The position numbers and the translations under genes are program-made. A stretch of 64,000 bases of DNA, from NCBI GenBank assembly GCA_027485915.1, contig JAIXQA010000048.1, positions 29,970 through 93,969 of the forward strand, written 5' to 3'. The notes under the pieces were generated by a model that was given only the letters and a program-made list of their open reading frames with translations, did not search any database and was not told where the DNA came from. The stretch's first letter is position 1, and each line of letters opens with the position of its first letter. This stretch comes from Alphaproteobacteria bacterium (GTDB taxonomy: Bacteria; Pseudomonadota; Alphaproteobacteria; Caulobacterales; Aquidulcibacteraceae). Positions 24,741 through 33,568 of this stretch are shown one piece after another.

Positions 24741-25277
24741 ATGAAGAAACCAATGGATCAAGCAAACACAATTATTGCCGTTTATCCCCGTCATGAAGAT
24801 GCGGATAAAGCGGTTCAGGCTCTGGCTGCGGCCGGTATCAGCGTGAAAAACATTAGCGTCGTTGGTAAAGGCTATCACACTGAAGAAATGGTCATGGGCT
24901 TTTACAATATGGGCGATCGCATTCAAATGTGGGGGTCGCGTGGCGCGCTTTGGGGCGGGCTATGGGGCCTGTTGTTTGGTGGTGTCTTCATGGTGGTGCC
25001 GGTGTTTGGCCAAGTCGTCGTGCTCGGCTATCTTGCAACAGCTGTCATATCAGCACTTGAAGGCGCGTTGGTAATTGGCAGCTTGAGCGCCTTGGGTGGC
25101 GCGATCTCGAGCATTGGTATCCCTGAAGATAGCGTCGTCCGCTATGAGACCGATGTGAAAGCAGATAGCTTCCTCGTCATGGCGCATGGCAATGCTGAAG
25201 AGATCGAAAAAGCTCGCGGCGTGCTCAGCCAGTCCGATCCGACCCGCTTAGATGTTTATGACGGTGTCTCCGCCTAA
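24741..25277 (+). CDS. General stress protein 17M-like (DUF1269-type) protein
   Basis: 178 residues. The N-terminal alpha/beta part (IIAVYPRHEDADKAVQALAA, ISVKNISVVGKGYHTEE) is followed by two hydrophobic glycine-rich helices (GGLWGLLFGGVFMVVPVFG and a segment through ISALEGALVIGSLSALGGAI). It ends in a soluble tail with FLVMAHGNAEEIEKARGVL. This is the layout of GSP17M/YflT or DUF1269 proteins. The function is unknown, with stress induction known in Bacillus. Coupled to the secreted protein gene upstream. Confidence 0.75.
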   Translation: MKKPMDQANTIIAVYPRHEDADKAVQALAAAGISVKNISVVGKGYHTEEMVMGFYNMGDRIQMWGSRGALWGGLWGLLFGGVFMVVPVFGQVVVLGYLATAVISALEGALVIGSLSALGGAISSIGIPEDSVVRYETDVKADSFLVMAHGNAEEIEKARGVLSQSDPTRLDVYDGVSA

Positions 25278-25302
25278 CGCCACCTCGCCAAAATCCCTTA
25301 AT

Positions 25303-25334
25303 TGCCCTCGGTCACCTGAAAATGGCCGAGGGCA
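25303..25334. terminator. Convergent hairpin TGCCCTCGG / CCGAGGGCA
   Basis: Nine perfect pairs between 25303-25311 and 25326-25334 lie between two convergent genes. The stem is strong with no clear T-run; a shared transcription stop is likely. Confidence 0.5.
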
Positions 25335-25390
25335 TACCTCCAATTGATAATGAGCGCGCAACTTTGATCCCAACGGATCAATACCCGCTT

Positions 25391-26623
25391 TTATTCGTGG
25401 CGAAGCGCTTCAATCGGGTCCATGCGCGCTGCCCCTCGCGCAGGGAAATAGCCAAAAATGACCCCGATTAGGCCGGAAAAGAAAAGGGCAAAGGCGTTGA
25501 TCCCTGGATCAAACCGATAGGGCAAGTTCATCAGAGTGGACAGGCCAATCGAGGCTGCGGTTGCTAGGATAATTCCGATCAATCCTCCCAAAGCCGACAG
25601 CACGACTGCCTCGATCAGAAACTGTAGCAAGACTTCGCCTTCCAAAGCACCCACCGCGAGGCGCAAGCCGATTTCTCGGGTCCGTTCGGTGACGCTGACT
25701 AACATGATATTCATGATGCCAATTCCGCCTACCAATAGGCTGACAGCCGCCACTGCGCCCAACAAAGACGTCAACAATCCCATCGTCCCAGACAAGGTGT
25801 CGGCCAATTGCTGGGTGTCGAAGATGTTGAAATTATCATCCGCCCCGCCCATCGTCAGGTCGCCCAGCTTGCGGCGCTCGCGCATCAATTGTGTGACACG
25901 AGCCTTTAGAGATGCGCTATCGGCCCCTTCGGTCATATTGATGACGATCAAACCGATGTGGCTGTTGCCTGAGACCCGCCGCAGAAACGTTTTGAGGGGG
26001 GTAACAATACTATTGTCCTGATCCCCCATGCCGATCTGGCCTTTGGGCTTGGTAATGCCAATTACCTGACAGGAAAATTGCTTGATCCGAAGGGCGCTGC
26101 CAAGACCCGTTTGACCAATGGTGCCGCCAAAAACTTCGCGGCGGACGGTTTCACCGATCACGCATACGGCTGCACCAGCTTCCTCTTCGGCTGGTTCAAA
26201 GGTGCGACCACTGGCCAGAACCCAGTTTCCAGCGGCAAAATAATCATTGGCCGCGCCGGCAATTATAGTCGACCAATTATGCCCATTGGCAATGGCAACA
26301 ACCGGCCGCTGTGACGTGGCAATGGCGAACTTGATCCCGCCAATCTGATCGCGGATCGCAGCCGCGTCGGCTTCAGTAAACTGCGGCACGCCACCACCCC
26401 CACCTGCCCCACCGCCAATGCGCTGACCGGGGCTGAGCAATAAGATATTGGTCCCAAGGCTGGATATTTGATCCTTAATGGCTTGGGTCGCCCCATTGCC
26501 AATCGTTACCATGGTAATGACGGCACTGACGCCGATCACGATGCCCAGAATTGTGAGAAACGAGCGCAAAATATTGCGATAGACCGACTTCACTGCCAAC
26601 ATGAACACCGAGTACAACATCAC
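25391..26623 (-). CDS. MacB-type ABC transporter permease
   Basis: 410 residues: transmembrane helix 1 about 14-36, a large periplasmic MacB_PCD domain (about 40-255, including a glycine-rich GGGAGGGGG loop), then three C-terminal helices. The FtsX/MacB hallmark is GGIGIMNIMLVSVTERTREI, followed by GLRLAVGA. It drives a mechanotransmission-type efflux of peptides, macrolides or lipid-like compounds through a TolC-type channel. It is the last gene of a four-gene unit whose start overlaps the ATPase stop. Confidence 0.92.
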   Translation of the reverse strand: MMLYSVFMLAVKSVYRNILRSFLTILGIVIGVSAVITMVTIGNGATQAIKDQISSLGTNILLLSPGQRIGGGAGGGGGVPQFTEADAAAIRDQIGGIKFAIATSQRPVVAIANGHNWSTIIAGAANDYFAAGNWVLASGRTFEPAEEEAGAAVCVIGETVRREVFGGTIGQTGLGSALRIKQFSCQVIGITKPKGQIGMGDQDNSIVTPLKTFLRRVSGNSHIGLIVINMTEGADSASLKARVTQLMRERRKLGDLTMGGADDNFNIFDTQQLADTLSGTMGLLTSLLGAVAAVSLLVGGIGIMNIMLVSVTERTREIGLRLAVGALEGEVLLQFLIEAVVLSALGGLIGIILATAASIGLSTLMNLPYRFDPGINAFALFFSGLIGVIFGYFPARGAARMDPIEALRHE

Positions 26624-27360
26624 ACGGTCTCCGGCATTTGATCGACCTGAAACGGCGGGCTGGATGTCGGGTTTGGATTGACCGCATCTTTGGCAACTTT
26701 CCCATCTTGGAAATGCACCATCCTGTGCGCATAGGCGGCCATATCAGGTTCATGCGTCACCATCAAAACCGTAATGCCGTGGTCGCGATTCAAACCGACT
26801 AACAGGCCCATGATCTCATGACTACGCTGGGTATCCAGATTGCCAGTTGGCTCGTCCGCCAAAACCACTGCGGGCTCTGTCACGATCGCTCGTGCAATGG
26901 CGACACGTTGTTGTTGCCCCCCAGACAATTGGGAGGGTGTGTGATGCTCCCAACCAGCAAGGCCAACGGCCGCTAGGGCCTCGCGCGCGGCCCGCTTCCG
27001 ATGCGCTTGGGAGTCGCCACGATAGAGCAGGGGTAATTCCACATTCTCTTGGGCTGAGGTACGTGCCAACAGATTAAAGCCCTGAAACACAAAGCCCAAA
27101 TAGCGCCGCCGGATGCGCGCGCGCTGATCTCGACTTAGCGCCTCGACATGGACACCCTTGAACAAATAGGTTCCAGCACTTGGCGTATCCAAACAGCCCA
27201 AAATATTCATAGCCGTCGATTTGCCAGACCCACTCGCGCCCATGATAGCAATGAACTCACCTTCTTGAATCTCAAGGCTGATTTGGTTGAGCGCCATCAG
27301 CTCGCTGGCCCCTTCGCCATAGCGTTTGGACACGCCTTGTAACGAGATCAGCGAACTCAT
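26620..27360 (-). CDS. MacB/LolD-type ABC transporter ATPase
   Basis: 246 residues, all motifs present: Walker [11 protein letters not shown]-loop FVFQGFNLL, signature [15 protein letters not shown], Walker [13 protein letters not shown], and the switch His in VTHEPDM. It powers the adjacent permease. The ATG overlaps the stop of the membrane-fusion protein gene, and its stop overlaps the permease start, so expression is coupled. Confidence 0.94.
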   Translation of the reverse strand: MSSLISLQGVSKRYGEGASELMALNQISLEIQEGEFIAIMGASGSGKSTAMNILGCLDTPSAGTYLFKGVHVEALSRDQRARIRRRYLGFVFQGFNLLARTSAQENVELPLLYRGDSQAHRKRAAREALAAVGLAGWEHHTPSQLSGGQQQRVAIARAIVTEPAVVLADEPTGNLDTQRSHEIMGLLVGLNRDHGITVLMVTHEPDMAAYAHRMVHFQDGKVAKDAVNPNPTSSPPFQVDQMPETV

Positions 27361-28694
27361 GGACTTGGTACTGCAAGTTGATCCGTAATCACTGGCATAC
27401 CCGCCTTTAGGTCGCCACCGACAATCTCGGTCATTTGCCCGTCGCTAAGGCCAGTCTTGATCGTAATGGCCACTGGGGTGTTGTCGCGCAGAATATAGAC
27501 CACTTTGACACCCGCGACTGAAGGAGACTGGTCTTGCTTGCGCGCGGCCCGCCCGCCTGGCACGCGTGGGGTCAGCGCAGTCAACAGACTATTTTGCTTG
27601 GGCTTGGCGCTGGTCGCTGCTTGGTTTGGCGTAAAGCGCAACGCCATATTGGGCACCAGCAGGACGTTCTGATGACGCGTGGCAATGATGGTGGCCGTCG
27701 CGGTCATACCGGGCTTCAGCATCAAATCGTCATTGGCGACATCAAGATAGGTCAGATAGGTCACGACATTATCGGTGATGGTCGAGCCCGAACCGACGCG
27801 GGTTACTTGGGCTGGAAAAGTGCGGCTAAGGAATGCGCTGACGGTAAAGGTTGCTTCTTGGCCAACCATGACTGAACCAACATCAGCCTCATCCACATAG
27901 CCCCACACACGCAAGCGCGAGAGGTCAGATGCGAGTGTAAGGAGTGTGACCGACTGGAACGAGGCTGCCACAGCGCTGCCAGGCTCTACCGTTCGGGTTA
28001 ACACAACCCCGTCCGCCGGCGCGCGGATCGAGGCTTTGGACAAATTGATCTGGTCGGTTGAAAGCGCGGCTAGCGCATCGCGGACGCCTGCGGTTGCGAT
28101 TGAGCCCACAGCAATTGCCCGATCGAGATCGGCACGGGCGATATCCAGCTCAGCTTGGGATGGGACTTGGCCATTGGAGAGTTGCCACACCCGTTGAAGG
28201 CGGGCGAGACTAACTTGGGCCTGCCTTCCCGTCGCAGCCGCTTGGGCTACATTAGCGCGCGCGGAAAACAGCGTGGCCTTGGTTCGCGCAATTTGGTCTC
28301 GCAACTTGGAGGTATCTAGCTCGACGAGAATTTGACCTTGTGTCACCCGGTCATTCACATCCACATTGACCCGTGAGACGGTTCCTGACAATTCGCTGCC
28401 AATCGCATAGGTCCGTATCGGTTGCAGCGTGCCATTGGCAATCACGCTGAGCGTGACGTCGCCCAAGTGTGCGGCTTGCGTGTGATAGACTGGTTTGGCG
28501 CGTGCGGCTTGTTGAATTTGCCACCACCAAATACACAAGGCTGCTGCGATTACCAGCGCAACGCTAATCCAAACCACAGGTCTTTTGTACCAAGGTTTAG
28601 CTTGATCCTCACCCAACAATTTGTCGAGCTTTTCCTGTGCCGACGCTGAGGGTTCCGGTGTCTGTGACGACTTTATTTTGTTGGGGTCGGTCAT
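27357..28694 (-). CDS. MacA-type membrane fusion protein
   Basis: 445 residues. An N-terminal cytoplasmic stretch precedes one transmembrane helix (about 40-62, VVWISVALVIAAALCIWWW). Then come a lipoyl half-motif with VNVDVNDRVTQGQILVELD, a coiled-coil hairpin (about 125-215), the second half-motif SIRAPADGVVLTRTVEPG and beta-barrel sections. These adaptors join inner-membrane MacB to an outer-membrane channel. An insert of about 40 residues near 365-405 (SAKPKQNSLLTALTPRVPGG) is not typical. Confidence 0.9.
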   Translation of the reverse strand: MTDPNKIKSSQTPEPSASAQEKLDKLLGEDQAKPWYKRPVVWISVALVIAAALCIWWWQIQQAARAKPVYHTQAAHLGDVTLSVIANGTLQPIRTYAIGSELSGTVSRVNVDVNDRVTQGQILVELDTSKLRDQIARTKATLFSARANVAQAAATGRQAQVSLARLQRVWQLSNGQVPSQAELDIARADLDRAIAVGSIATAGVRDALAALSTDQINLSKASIRAPADGVVLTRTVEPGSAVAASFQSVTLLTLASDLSRLRVWGYVDEADVGSVMVGQEATFTVSAFLSRTFPAQVTRVGSGSTITDNVVTYLTYLDVANDDLMLKPGMTATATIIATRHQNVLLVPNMALRFTPNQAATSAKPKQNSLLTALTPRVPGGRAARKQDQSPSVAGVKVVYILRDNTPVAITIKTGLSDGQMTEIVGGDLKAGMPVITDQLAVPSP

Positions 28695-30124
28695 AGCTGT
28701 TCCTGCAGATCAGCATTCCAGCCACCACCAAGCGCCTTATAAAGTGCGACGGAGTCGAGGCTGAGATTGGCGCGCGCAGTTACAAGACCATCGCGGCCGG
28801 AAAAGGCTGCACGCTCGGTATCAAGCACGGTTTGAAAGTCGATGAGGCCGCTGCGATACCGGATTTGCGCGAGATCATAGGCTTTGTTCGCAGCTGCATT
28901 GGCCACATTAAGGGACGACAATATCACTTGATCTTCATGCAGCCGCGCCAACGCATCCTCGACATCGCGCAAGGCGGCAAGAACAGTGGCGCGATAGGCG
29001 TGTTTGGCCAACTCAACCCCTGCCTGATCGGCACGCACTTGTGCGGCGGGCCCCGGCCCAATTGGGACTTGAACGCCAGCCGATAGTGCCGTCAGAAGTG
29101 ATGAGCCATTCAACAAAGTTGCAAGCCCTGCTGCCGACAGACCAATGGAGCCGCCAAGCGTGAAATTGGGCTTTGTGGCTGCTTCTGCCTGCCCCAGTCG
29201 ACCGAAAGCCTCAAGGATTGCAAACTCGCCAGCCCGGACATCCGCGCGCCGACGCAAGGTCTCCGCCGGTAGATTCAGGGCGATATTCATTTCAACCGTC
29301 GGCACAGCACGCACCTCCTGCAGAAGACCAACCAACTCCTGTGGCGGCCTTCCGGTGAGGATACTCAGGGCATGGCTTGATTGGGCGATCGCGTTTTGCA
29401 GGGCGGGCAAGCTTGCTTGAGTGGACGCAAAGGCAAAGTCGGCCTGAGCGCTATCGAGCGCACTAACCAAGCCTGCCTGACGACGCCATCCTACCAATTG
29501 CCGGGTGTGCGATTGGCTGGACAAGGTTTGCTGTGCCAAGGCCAAACGTGCCTGCGCGGCCCGCAAATTGATATAGGTGGTTGCAAGCTCTGCGGCAATT
29601 TGCACGCGGTAGTCGCCAAGATTGGCCATGCGTGACCAGACGGCGGCCTGCTGCGCGGCTAAGGTACTGCGCTTGCCCCCAAAGACATCCAAAGTCCAAG
29701 TCTCTTCAATGCCGAGCGAGACTAAAGTCGAGGCCGCGCGATTGCTTGCGGCGATGCCTTGGGTGGAGCGTCGGGCCGAGCCTGTGCCTTGACCCTGCGG
29801 CCACAACCCAGCTTCGGCGACATCGCGCAGTGCACGTGCTTGTTGCAGGCTTGCTGCGGCCCCTTCCAAAGTCGGATTAGAGGCCAAGGCTTCGTCTATC
29901 AGTCTACTCAAGATTGGATCTTGAAATCTCTGCCACCAGTGGCGCAAGTTAGTTGCCGGGCTTATCGGCTGCCGCTTAGACCAAGCGGCAGGCACGTCGG
30001 TGCGGCCCGCTGAAGTCCCAATTGATTGCGGCGTTGCGCATGCGCCCAATGTGGCGGCTACCCAAAGAAACAAGGCGCCGACCTTTGGTCCGATGCGGGG
30101 TGTGGGCGCGGGCTGTCTCATCAT
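28691..30124 (-). CDS. NodT/TolC-type outer-membrane efflux lipoprotein
   Basis: 477 residues from ATG 30124. A longer frame to 30214 exists but only this start places the lipoprotein signal (FLWVAATLGAC) correctly. Two OEP repeats of long helices are visible: PTLEGAAASLQQARALRDVA, AAELATTYINLRAAQARLAL and DVEDALARLHEDQVILSSLN. It forms the outer-membrane duct for the MacAB-like pump encoded by the next three genes. Its stop overlaps the fusion-protein start. Confidence 0.9.
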   Translation of the reverse strand: MMRQPAPTPRIGPKVGALFLWVAATLGACATPQSIGTSAGRTDVPAAWSKRQPISPATNLRHWWQRFQDPILSRLIDEALASNPTLEGAAASLQQARALRDVAEAGLWPQGQGTGSARRSTQGIAASNRAASTLVSLGIEETWTLDVFGGKRSTLAAQQAAVWSRMANLGDYRVQIAAELATTYINLRAAQARLALAQQTLSSQSHTRQLVGWRRQAGLVSALDSAQADFAFASTQASLPALQNAIAQSSHALSILTGRPPQELVGLLQEVRAVPTVEMNIALNLPAETLRRRADVRAGEFAILEAFGRLGQAEAATKPNFTLGGSIGLSAAGLATLLNGSSLLTALSAGVQVPIGPGPAAQVRADQAGVELAKHAYRATVLAALRDVEDALARLHEDQVILSSLNVANAAANKAYDLAQIRYRSGLIDFQTVLDTERAAFSGRDGLVTARANLSLDSVALYKALGGGWNADLQEQL

Positions 30125-30231
30125 GCCATCACTAAGCCGATGATTGCCGATTAACGTTTGACCAGCATCAAGCCCGCACCGACAATTGCCTTTAGGAGTG
30201 CTCTTCACCCCCAATAACCTAGGAGCAGACC

Positions 30232-30585
30232 ATGAGCCATCATAAAGACGACGAAGCCCATGCGGAGCATGATAAGGACGAGAAGAAAACGACTTGGACT
30301 GAGAATGTCGAATTAGTGAGCGATGAATTGGTCGCCTCAGTCAAGAAACTGGCCGCCGAAGGAAAGGTACGCCGTATCCGGATCATTGAGCCCGATGGTG
30401 AGATTGTGGTCGATATGCCGCTAACGCTCGGTGCCATTGCTGGCGGTGCCGTCGTACTGGCAGCGCCGATGCTGGCGATTTTGGGAGCATTGGCTTCTTA
30501 TGTCACCAAAGTGCGGATCGAAATTGTCCGCAGCGGTCCGGGTCCTGCAAAGCCGACTGATAAAAAGGAACCAATGCCAGTTTAG
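30232..30585 (+). CDS. DUF4342 family protein
   Basis: 117 residues. A His/Asp/Lys-rich start (HHKDDEAHAEHDKDEKK) is followed by the DUF4342 core ENVELVSDELVASVKKLAAE and GKVRRIRIIEPDGEIVVDMP. A hydrophobic helix follows (about 66-90, GAIAGGAVVLAAPMLAIL), then a short basic tail. Function unknown; probably a single-pass or peripheral membrane protein. AGGAG lies six bases before the ATG. The gene is divergent from the efflux unit and convergent with the flavodoxin-fold gene, whose stop is adjacent. Confidence 0.8.
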   Translation: MSHHKDDEAHAEHDKDEKKTTWTENVELVSDELVASVKKLAAEGKVRRIRIIEPDGEIVVDMPLTLGAIAGGAVVLAAPMLAILGALASYVTKVRIEIVRSGPGPAKPTDKKEPMPV

Positions 30586-31161
30586 TCAGCGAGCCCGGGC
30601 ACCAAGGTCACTCATTTTTGCAAGCCATTTTGCCCGGGTTTGCGCCCGACCTTCAACATTGCCAAGCAGGGTTTCGCGAATGGGGCCAATGCCTGCAATG
30701 CGCAAAATGCCGCTTTCAAACCCTTTGACACCATGGCTGCCCATGAACAAGCGATAGGCAGGTGCGGGCATTCCCATTGTCACCACTAAGCGAGCGCTAC
30801 GCCCTTTCAACTTGCCAATCGGCCAGCCGCTCTCGGTTTTGCCTAGGAAGAACTCCCCGCAAGCCGCCTGTTCGAAAAAGGCCTTCACTAAGGCCGGCAT
30901 GGTGCCAAGCCACAAAGGATAAATGATCATCAAGTGCTCTGCCTCGAGAATCGTCTGCTGCGCTTCTAGGATCGCCTCATTCGGCGGTAGGGCCATCGCG
31001 TCGGCATCGCGAATAAAATCAACGGTAAGGCCACCAATGTCGATATCAGAAACGCGATGGCCTGCGTCTACAGCGCCCTGCCGATAGGCAGCCGCTAACC
31101 CATGGCATAAGTGCCCGCCTCGTGAATCTGGATGGCCTTGGATGATGCAAATATGGGTCAT
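30586..31161 (-). CDS. NAD(P)H:quinone oxidoreductase-like flavoprotein
   Basis: 191 residues with a flavodoxin-like fold: ICIIQGHPDSRGGHLC at the FMN/FAD phosphate loop and the family hallmark YPLWLGTMPALVKAFFEQ. KefF/NQO1-type enzymes reduce quinones by two electrons and protect from electrophiles. A perfect FNR-type box (31221-31234) lies 60 bp upstream in the region shared with the divergent Crp/Fnr gene, so oxygen- or redox-linked control is possible. Confidence 0.85.
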   Translation of the reverse strand: MTHICIIQGHPDSRGGHLCHGLAAAYRQGAVDAGHRVSDIDIGGLTVDFIRDADAMALPPNEAILEAQQTILEAEHLMIIYPLWLGTMPALVKAFFEQAACGEFFLGKTESGWPIGKLKGRSARLVVTMGMPAPAYRLFMGSHGVKGFESGILRIAGIGPIRETLLGNVEGRAQTRAKWLAKMSDLGARAR

Positions 31162-31220
31162 GCGCTTACCTCATTGTGGGGAATTGCCGCCATTCTTTTC
31201 CTGTTGGCCCGCCATCCGAA

Positions 31221-31234
31221 TTGATCGCCATCAA
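31221..31234. promoter_or_regulatory. Perfect FNR/FixK-type box
   Basis: TTGAT-cgcc-ATCAA is an exact match to the FNR/FixK palindrome. It is centred about 66 bp before the flavoprotein start and about 180 bp before the Crp/Fnr regulator start, between the two divergent genes. Confidence 0.65.
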
Positions 31235-31317
31235 ATCGCCACGGCGAAAAAGCGTGACGCACCGCGATTCCGACCCTCCAGCTTGGGCCCAACACACAAG
31301 AAACGTCATGCGAGGAC

Positions 31318-31342
31318 GGAACCGCTTGCAGCCAGAAAGGTT
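31318..31342 (+). promoter_or_regulatory. Weak EcfG-type promoter candidate before crp/fnr gene
   Basis: GGAAC (31318-31322), 17 bases, GTT (31340-31342); the base before GTT is G rather than the preferred C. It is weaker than the nine sites in the stress region. Confidence 0.35.
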
Positions 31343-31408
31343 GAACTGAAGCTGTGGCAGCCGCGCATCTCACCGGGGCACTCAGCAGATTTGATGGAGG
31401 CTCATTGC

Positions 31409-32170
31409 ATGGCCAACCCCCTTTTACAGACAAGCGATCTGGATCTCTTCATGAGCCGACCGAGGAACCGCCCTTTCTTCAACGAGGGTGACCCGAGCGG
31501 CGCGATCTATCAAGTGGAAAGCGGGTGCGTTCGACTTCAGAAGATGACCGAGGGCGGACGGCGCTGTGTATTATCCTTTTGCTATCCAGGTGACGTCTTT
31601 GGCCTTGGCACACACGGGCCCGAACAGGTTGATGCCGAAGCCGCCTGCGCTTCGCGTGTCTCGCGGTTAGGGCATTTGGGTCTGCAACGCATGCTACAGT
31701 CTGAACCCGCCCGCGCTTTGAAAGTGATCGACGCGGCCTATGGCGGCCAAGAAGCGGGCAGCGAACATGTGGTGATGATCAGCTTCGCTCCCGCGGATCA
31801 AAAGCTTGCATGGTTTTTGGCCGCTCTGGGTCAACGATTGGGTCAAGCTATTGGTGGCGAGCTTCTCGTCGATCTCCCGATGATGCGGGCCGACATAGCC
31901 GACCATTTGGGGATGACATTCGAGACGGTCAGCCGCGAGATGACAAAGCTGCGTGACCTTCAGATCATCGACCTCTTAGGTCTTCGCAAATTCAAGATCC
32001 AGCGCGTTGCCGTCCTTCAAGCCCTCGCGCTGACCGGGACATTAGCTACTCCTCGCAACTTCACTGGGTCAGTGAGCTTAAATTTCGAGCGGCAAACCGA
32101 TCGGAAACGATCGATGCCATTTGAACAAAAGCCCAATGTTCAGGCCTCGATGTCTGCAAGAGCAGTCTAG
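31409..32170 (+). CDS. Crp/Fnr-family transcriptional regulator
   Basis: 253 residues from ATG 31409, fixed by GGAGG eight bases upstream; the open frame extends to 31142 without support. The cyclic-nucleotide-type barrel (about 15-125, with FFNEGDPSGAIYQVESGCVR and CYPGDVFGLG) is followed by a helix-turn-helix, RADIADHLGMTFETVSREM, of the FixK/FNR type. No N-terminal Cys cluster for an Fe-S centre is seen, so it is more FixK-like than FNR-like. A perfect FNR box lies in its upstream region, suggesting autoregulation or a cascade. A 45-residue C-terminal tail extends past the usual end. Confidence 0.88.
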   Translation: MANPLLQTSDLDLFMSRPRNRPFFNEGDPSGAIYQVESGCVRLQKMTEGGRRCVLSFCYPGDVFGLGTHGPEQVDAEAACASRVSRLGHLGLQRMLQSEPARALKVIDAAYGGQEAGSEHVVMISFAPADQKLAWFLAALGQRLGQAIGGELLVDLPMMRADIADHLGMTFETVSREMTKLRDLQIIDLLGLRKFKIQRVAVLQALALTGTLATPRNFTGSVSLNFERQTDRKRSMPFEQKPNVQASMSARAV

Positions 32171-32261
32171 CAATCAAACTTGATTCATCCCCAATTGACC
32201 CCTCCGAATAAATATGACACGTTAAGTGTCAATAAATGAAAAGGGCGAGGGGAGAGTGAGC

Positions 32262-33158
32262 TTGAAGGTTCTACGTACACCGGAAGCGGCATTTGTAGCG
32301 ATTGAGGGCTTTAACTATGCGCCTCGCTATTTGACCATCAAGGACCCGGAAACCCAGACGCCCATGCGCGTCCATTATGTCGATGAAGGGCCGCGTGATG
32401 CGCCAGTTGTTCTAATGCTGCATGGAGAGCCAACTTGGAGCTATCTCTATCGTCATATGATTGGACCTGTGACAGCCCAAGGCCTACGCGCCATCGCCCC
32501 AGACCTTATCGGCTTCGGCCGCTCCGATAAGCCAGCCTCCAAGCTGGATTATAGCTATGCCCGGCATGTTGCGTGGATGCGCCAATGGCTAGAGGCCCTC
32601 GACTTAAAGGACATCACGCTGGTTTGTCAGGATTGGGGTTCGCTGATTGGGCTACGCCTGTTGGCTGAAATGCCCGAGCGCTTCTCCGCTGTGGTATTGT
32701 CCAATGGTGGACTGCCTGCTGGGCAAAACGGCCCTGCGGCTTTTAAGATCTGGCGCGCTTTTTCACAATTTAGCCCGATCTTTCCGATTGGCAAAATCGT
32801 CCAAGCGGGCACCAAGCGCACCTTGTCGCCTGATGAAATTGCCGCCTATGACGCGCCTTTCCCGAATTCGCGCTATAAGGCAGGGGCACGCATCTTCCCG
32901 TCCTTTGTGCCAATCGGCGACAATATCGCGGTGCCAGACCAGTTGAAGGCTTGGAAAGTGCTTGAAGCCTGGGAGAAACCATTCCTATGCTGTTTCAGCG
33001 ATGGCGACCCGGTCACACGTGGCGGTCAGCGTCTCTTTATCGGCCGTGTGCCCGGCACTGCCAATCAACCTCATACGACCTTGCATGGCGGTCACTTCAT
33101 CCAAGAAGATGACCCACAAGGATTTGTAGCCTCTATTATGAAAGTCGTGTCGAAATGA
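32262..33158 (+). CDS. Haloalkane dehalogenase-like alpha/beta hydrolase
   Basis: 298 residues from TTG 32262, preceded by GAGGGGAG; GTG 32256 and GTG 32226 are alternatives. The N-terminus KVLRTPEAAF matches known subfamily I dehalogenases. Visible active site: oxyanion region HGEPTWSYLYRH, nucleophile Asp with halide-binding Trp in LVCQDWGSLIGL, acid Asp in FSDGDPVT, and His in LHGGHFIQED. Such enzymes replace a carbon-bound halogen by hydroxyl. Closely related hydrolases with other substrates exist, so dehalogenation is likely, not proven. It is coupled to the DUF1330 gene by an ATGA overlap. Confidence 0.82.
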   Translation: MKVLRTPEAAFVAIEGFNYAPRYLTIKDPETQTPMRVHYVDEGPRDAPVVLMLHGEPTWSYLYRHMIGPVTAQGLRAIAPDLIGFGRSDKPASKLDYSYARHVAWMRQWLEALDLKDITLVCQDWGSLIGLRLLAEMPERFSAVVLSNGGLPAGQNGPAAFKIWRAFSQFSPIFPIGKIVQAGTKRTLSPDEIAAYDAPFPNSRYKAGARIFPSFVPIGDNIAVPDQLKAWKVLEAWEKPFLCCFSDGDPVTRGGQRLFIGRVPGTANQPHTTLHGGHFIQEDDPQGFVASIMKVVSK

Positions 33159-33568
33159 ATGTGACCAATGAAGTTTTCCCAAGCCCAGAACGTGCGGCCG
33201 CCTTCTTCGGGGGCGAGGAAGATGGCCCCTTCTGCATGGTCAATTTGCTGAAGTTCAAGGAAAAGGCCACTTATCCAGATGGCGCGGAACCTGACCTCTC
33301 GGGCCGGGAGGCCTATATGCGCTATGGCATGGCGGTGGTGGCATGCGTAGAAGCCGTTGGTGGCAAAACCCGCTTTTCAGGCATGGTCACTGATCTGATG
33401 TTAGGCCAAGTTGAGGAGCTTTGGGATATGGTCGCGATTGCGGAATATCCTTCGCGTGCGGCCATGCTCGCGATGGTGCAATCGCCCGACTATCAAGCCA
33501 TTGAAGTCCACCGGATGGCAGGCCTAGCAGGTCAGTTGAACATTCGCACCAAGTCTATGGGTGGCTAG
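33155..33568 (+). CDS. DUF1330 family protein
   Basis: 137 residues with the ferredoxin-like DUF1330 pattern: GPFCMVNLLKFKEKATYPDG and WDMVAIAEYPSRAAMLAMVQ, then SPDYQAIEVHR. These small dimeric proteins have no settled function; some resemble Dabb-type monooxygenases. Its ATG overlaps the dehalogenase stop, so the pair is one unit, and it may act on the same compound. The 3' end overlaps the convergent DUF1045 gene by 14 bp. Confidence 0.85.
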   Translation: MNVTNEVFPSPERAAAFFGGEEDGPFCMVNLLKFKEKATYPDGAEPDLSGREAYMRYGMAVVACVEAVGGKTRFSGMVTDLMLGQVEELWDMVAIAEYPSRAAMLAMVQSPDYQAIEVHRMAGLAGQLNIRTKSMGG

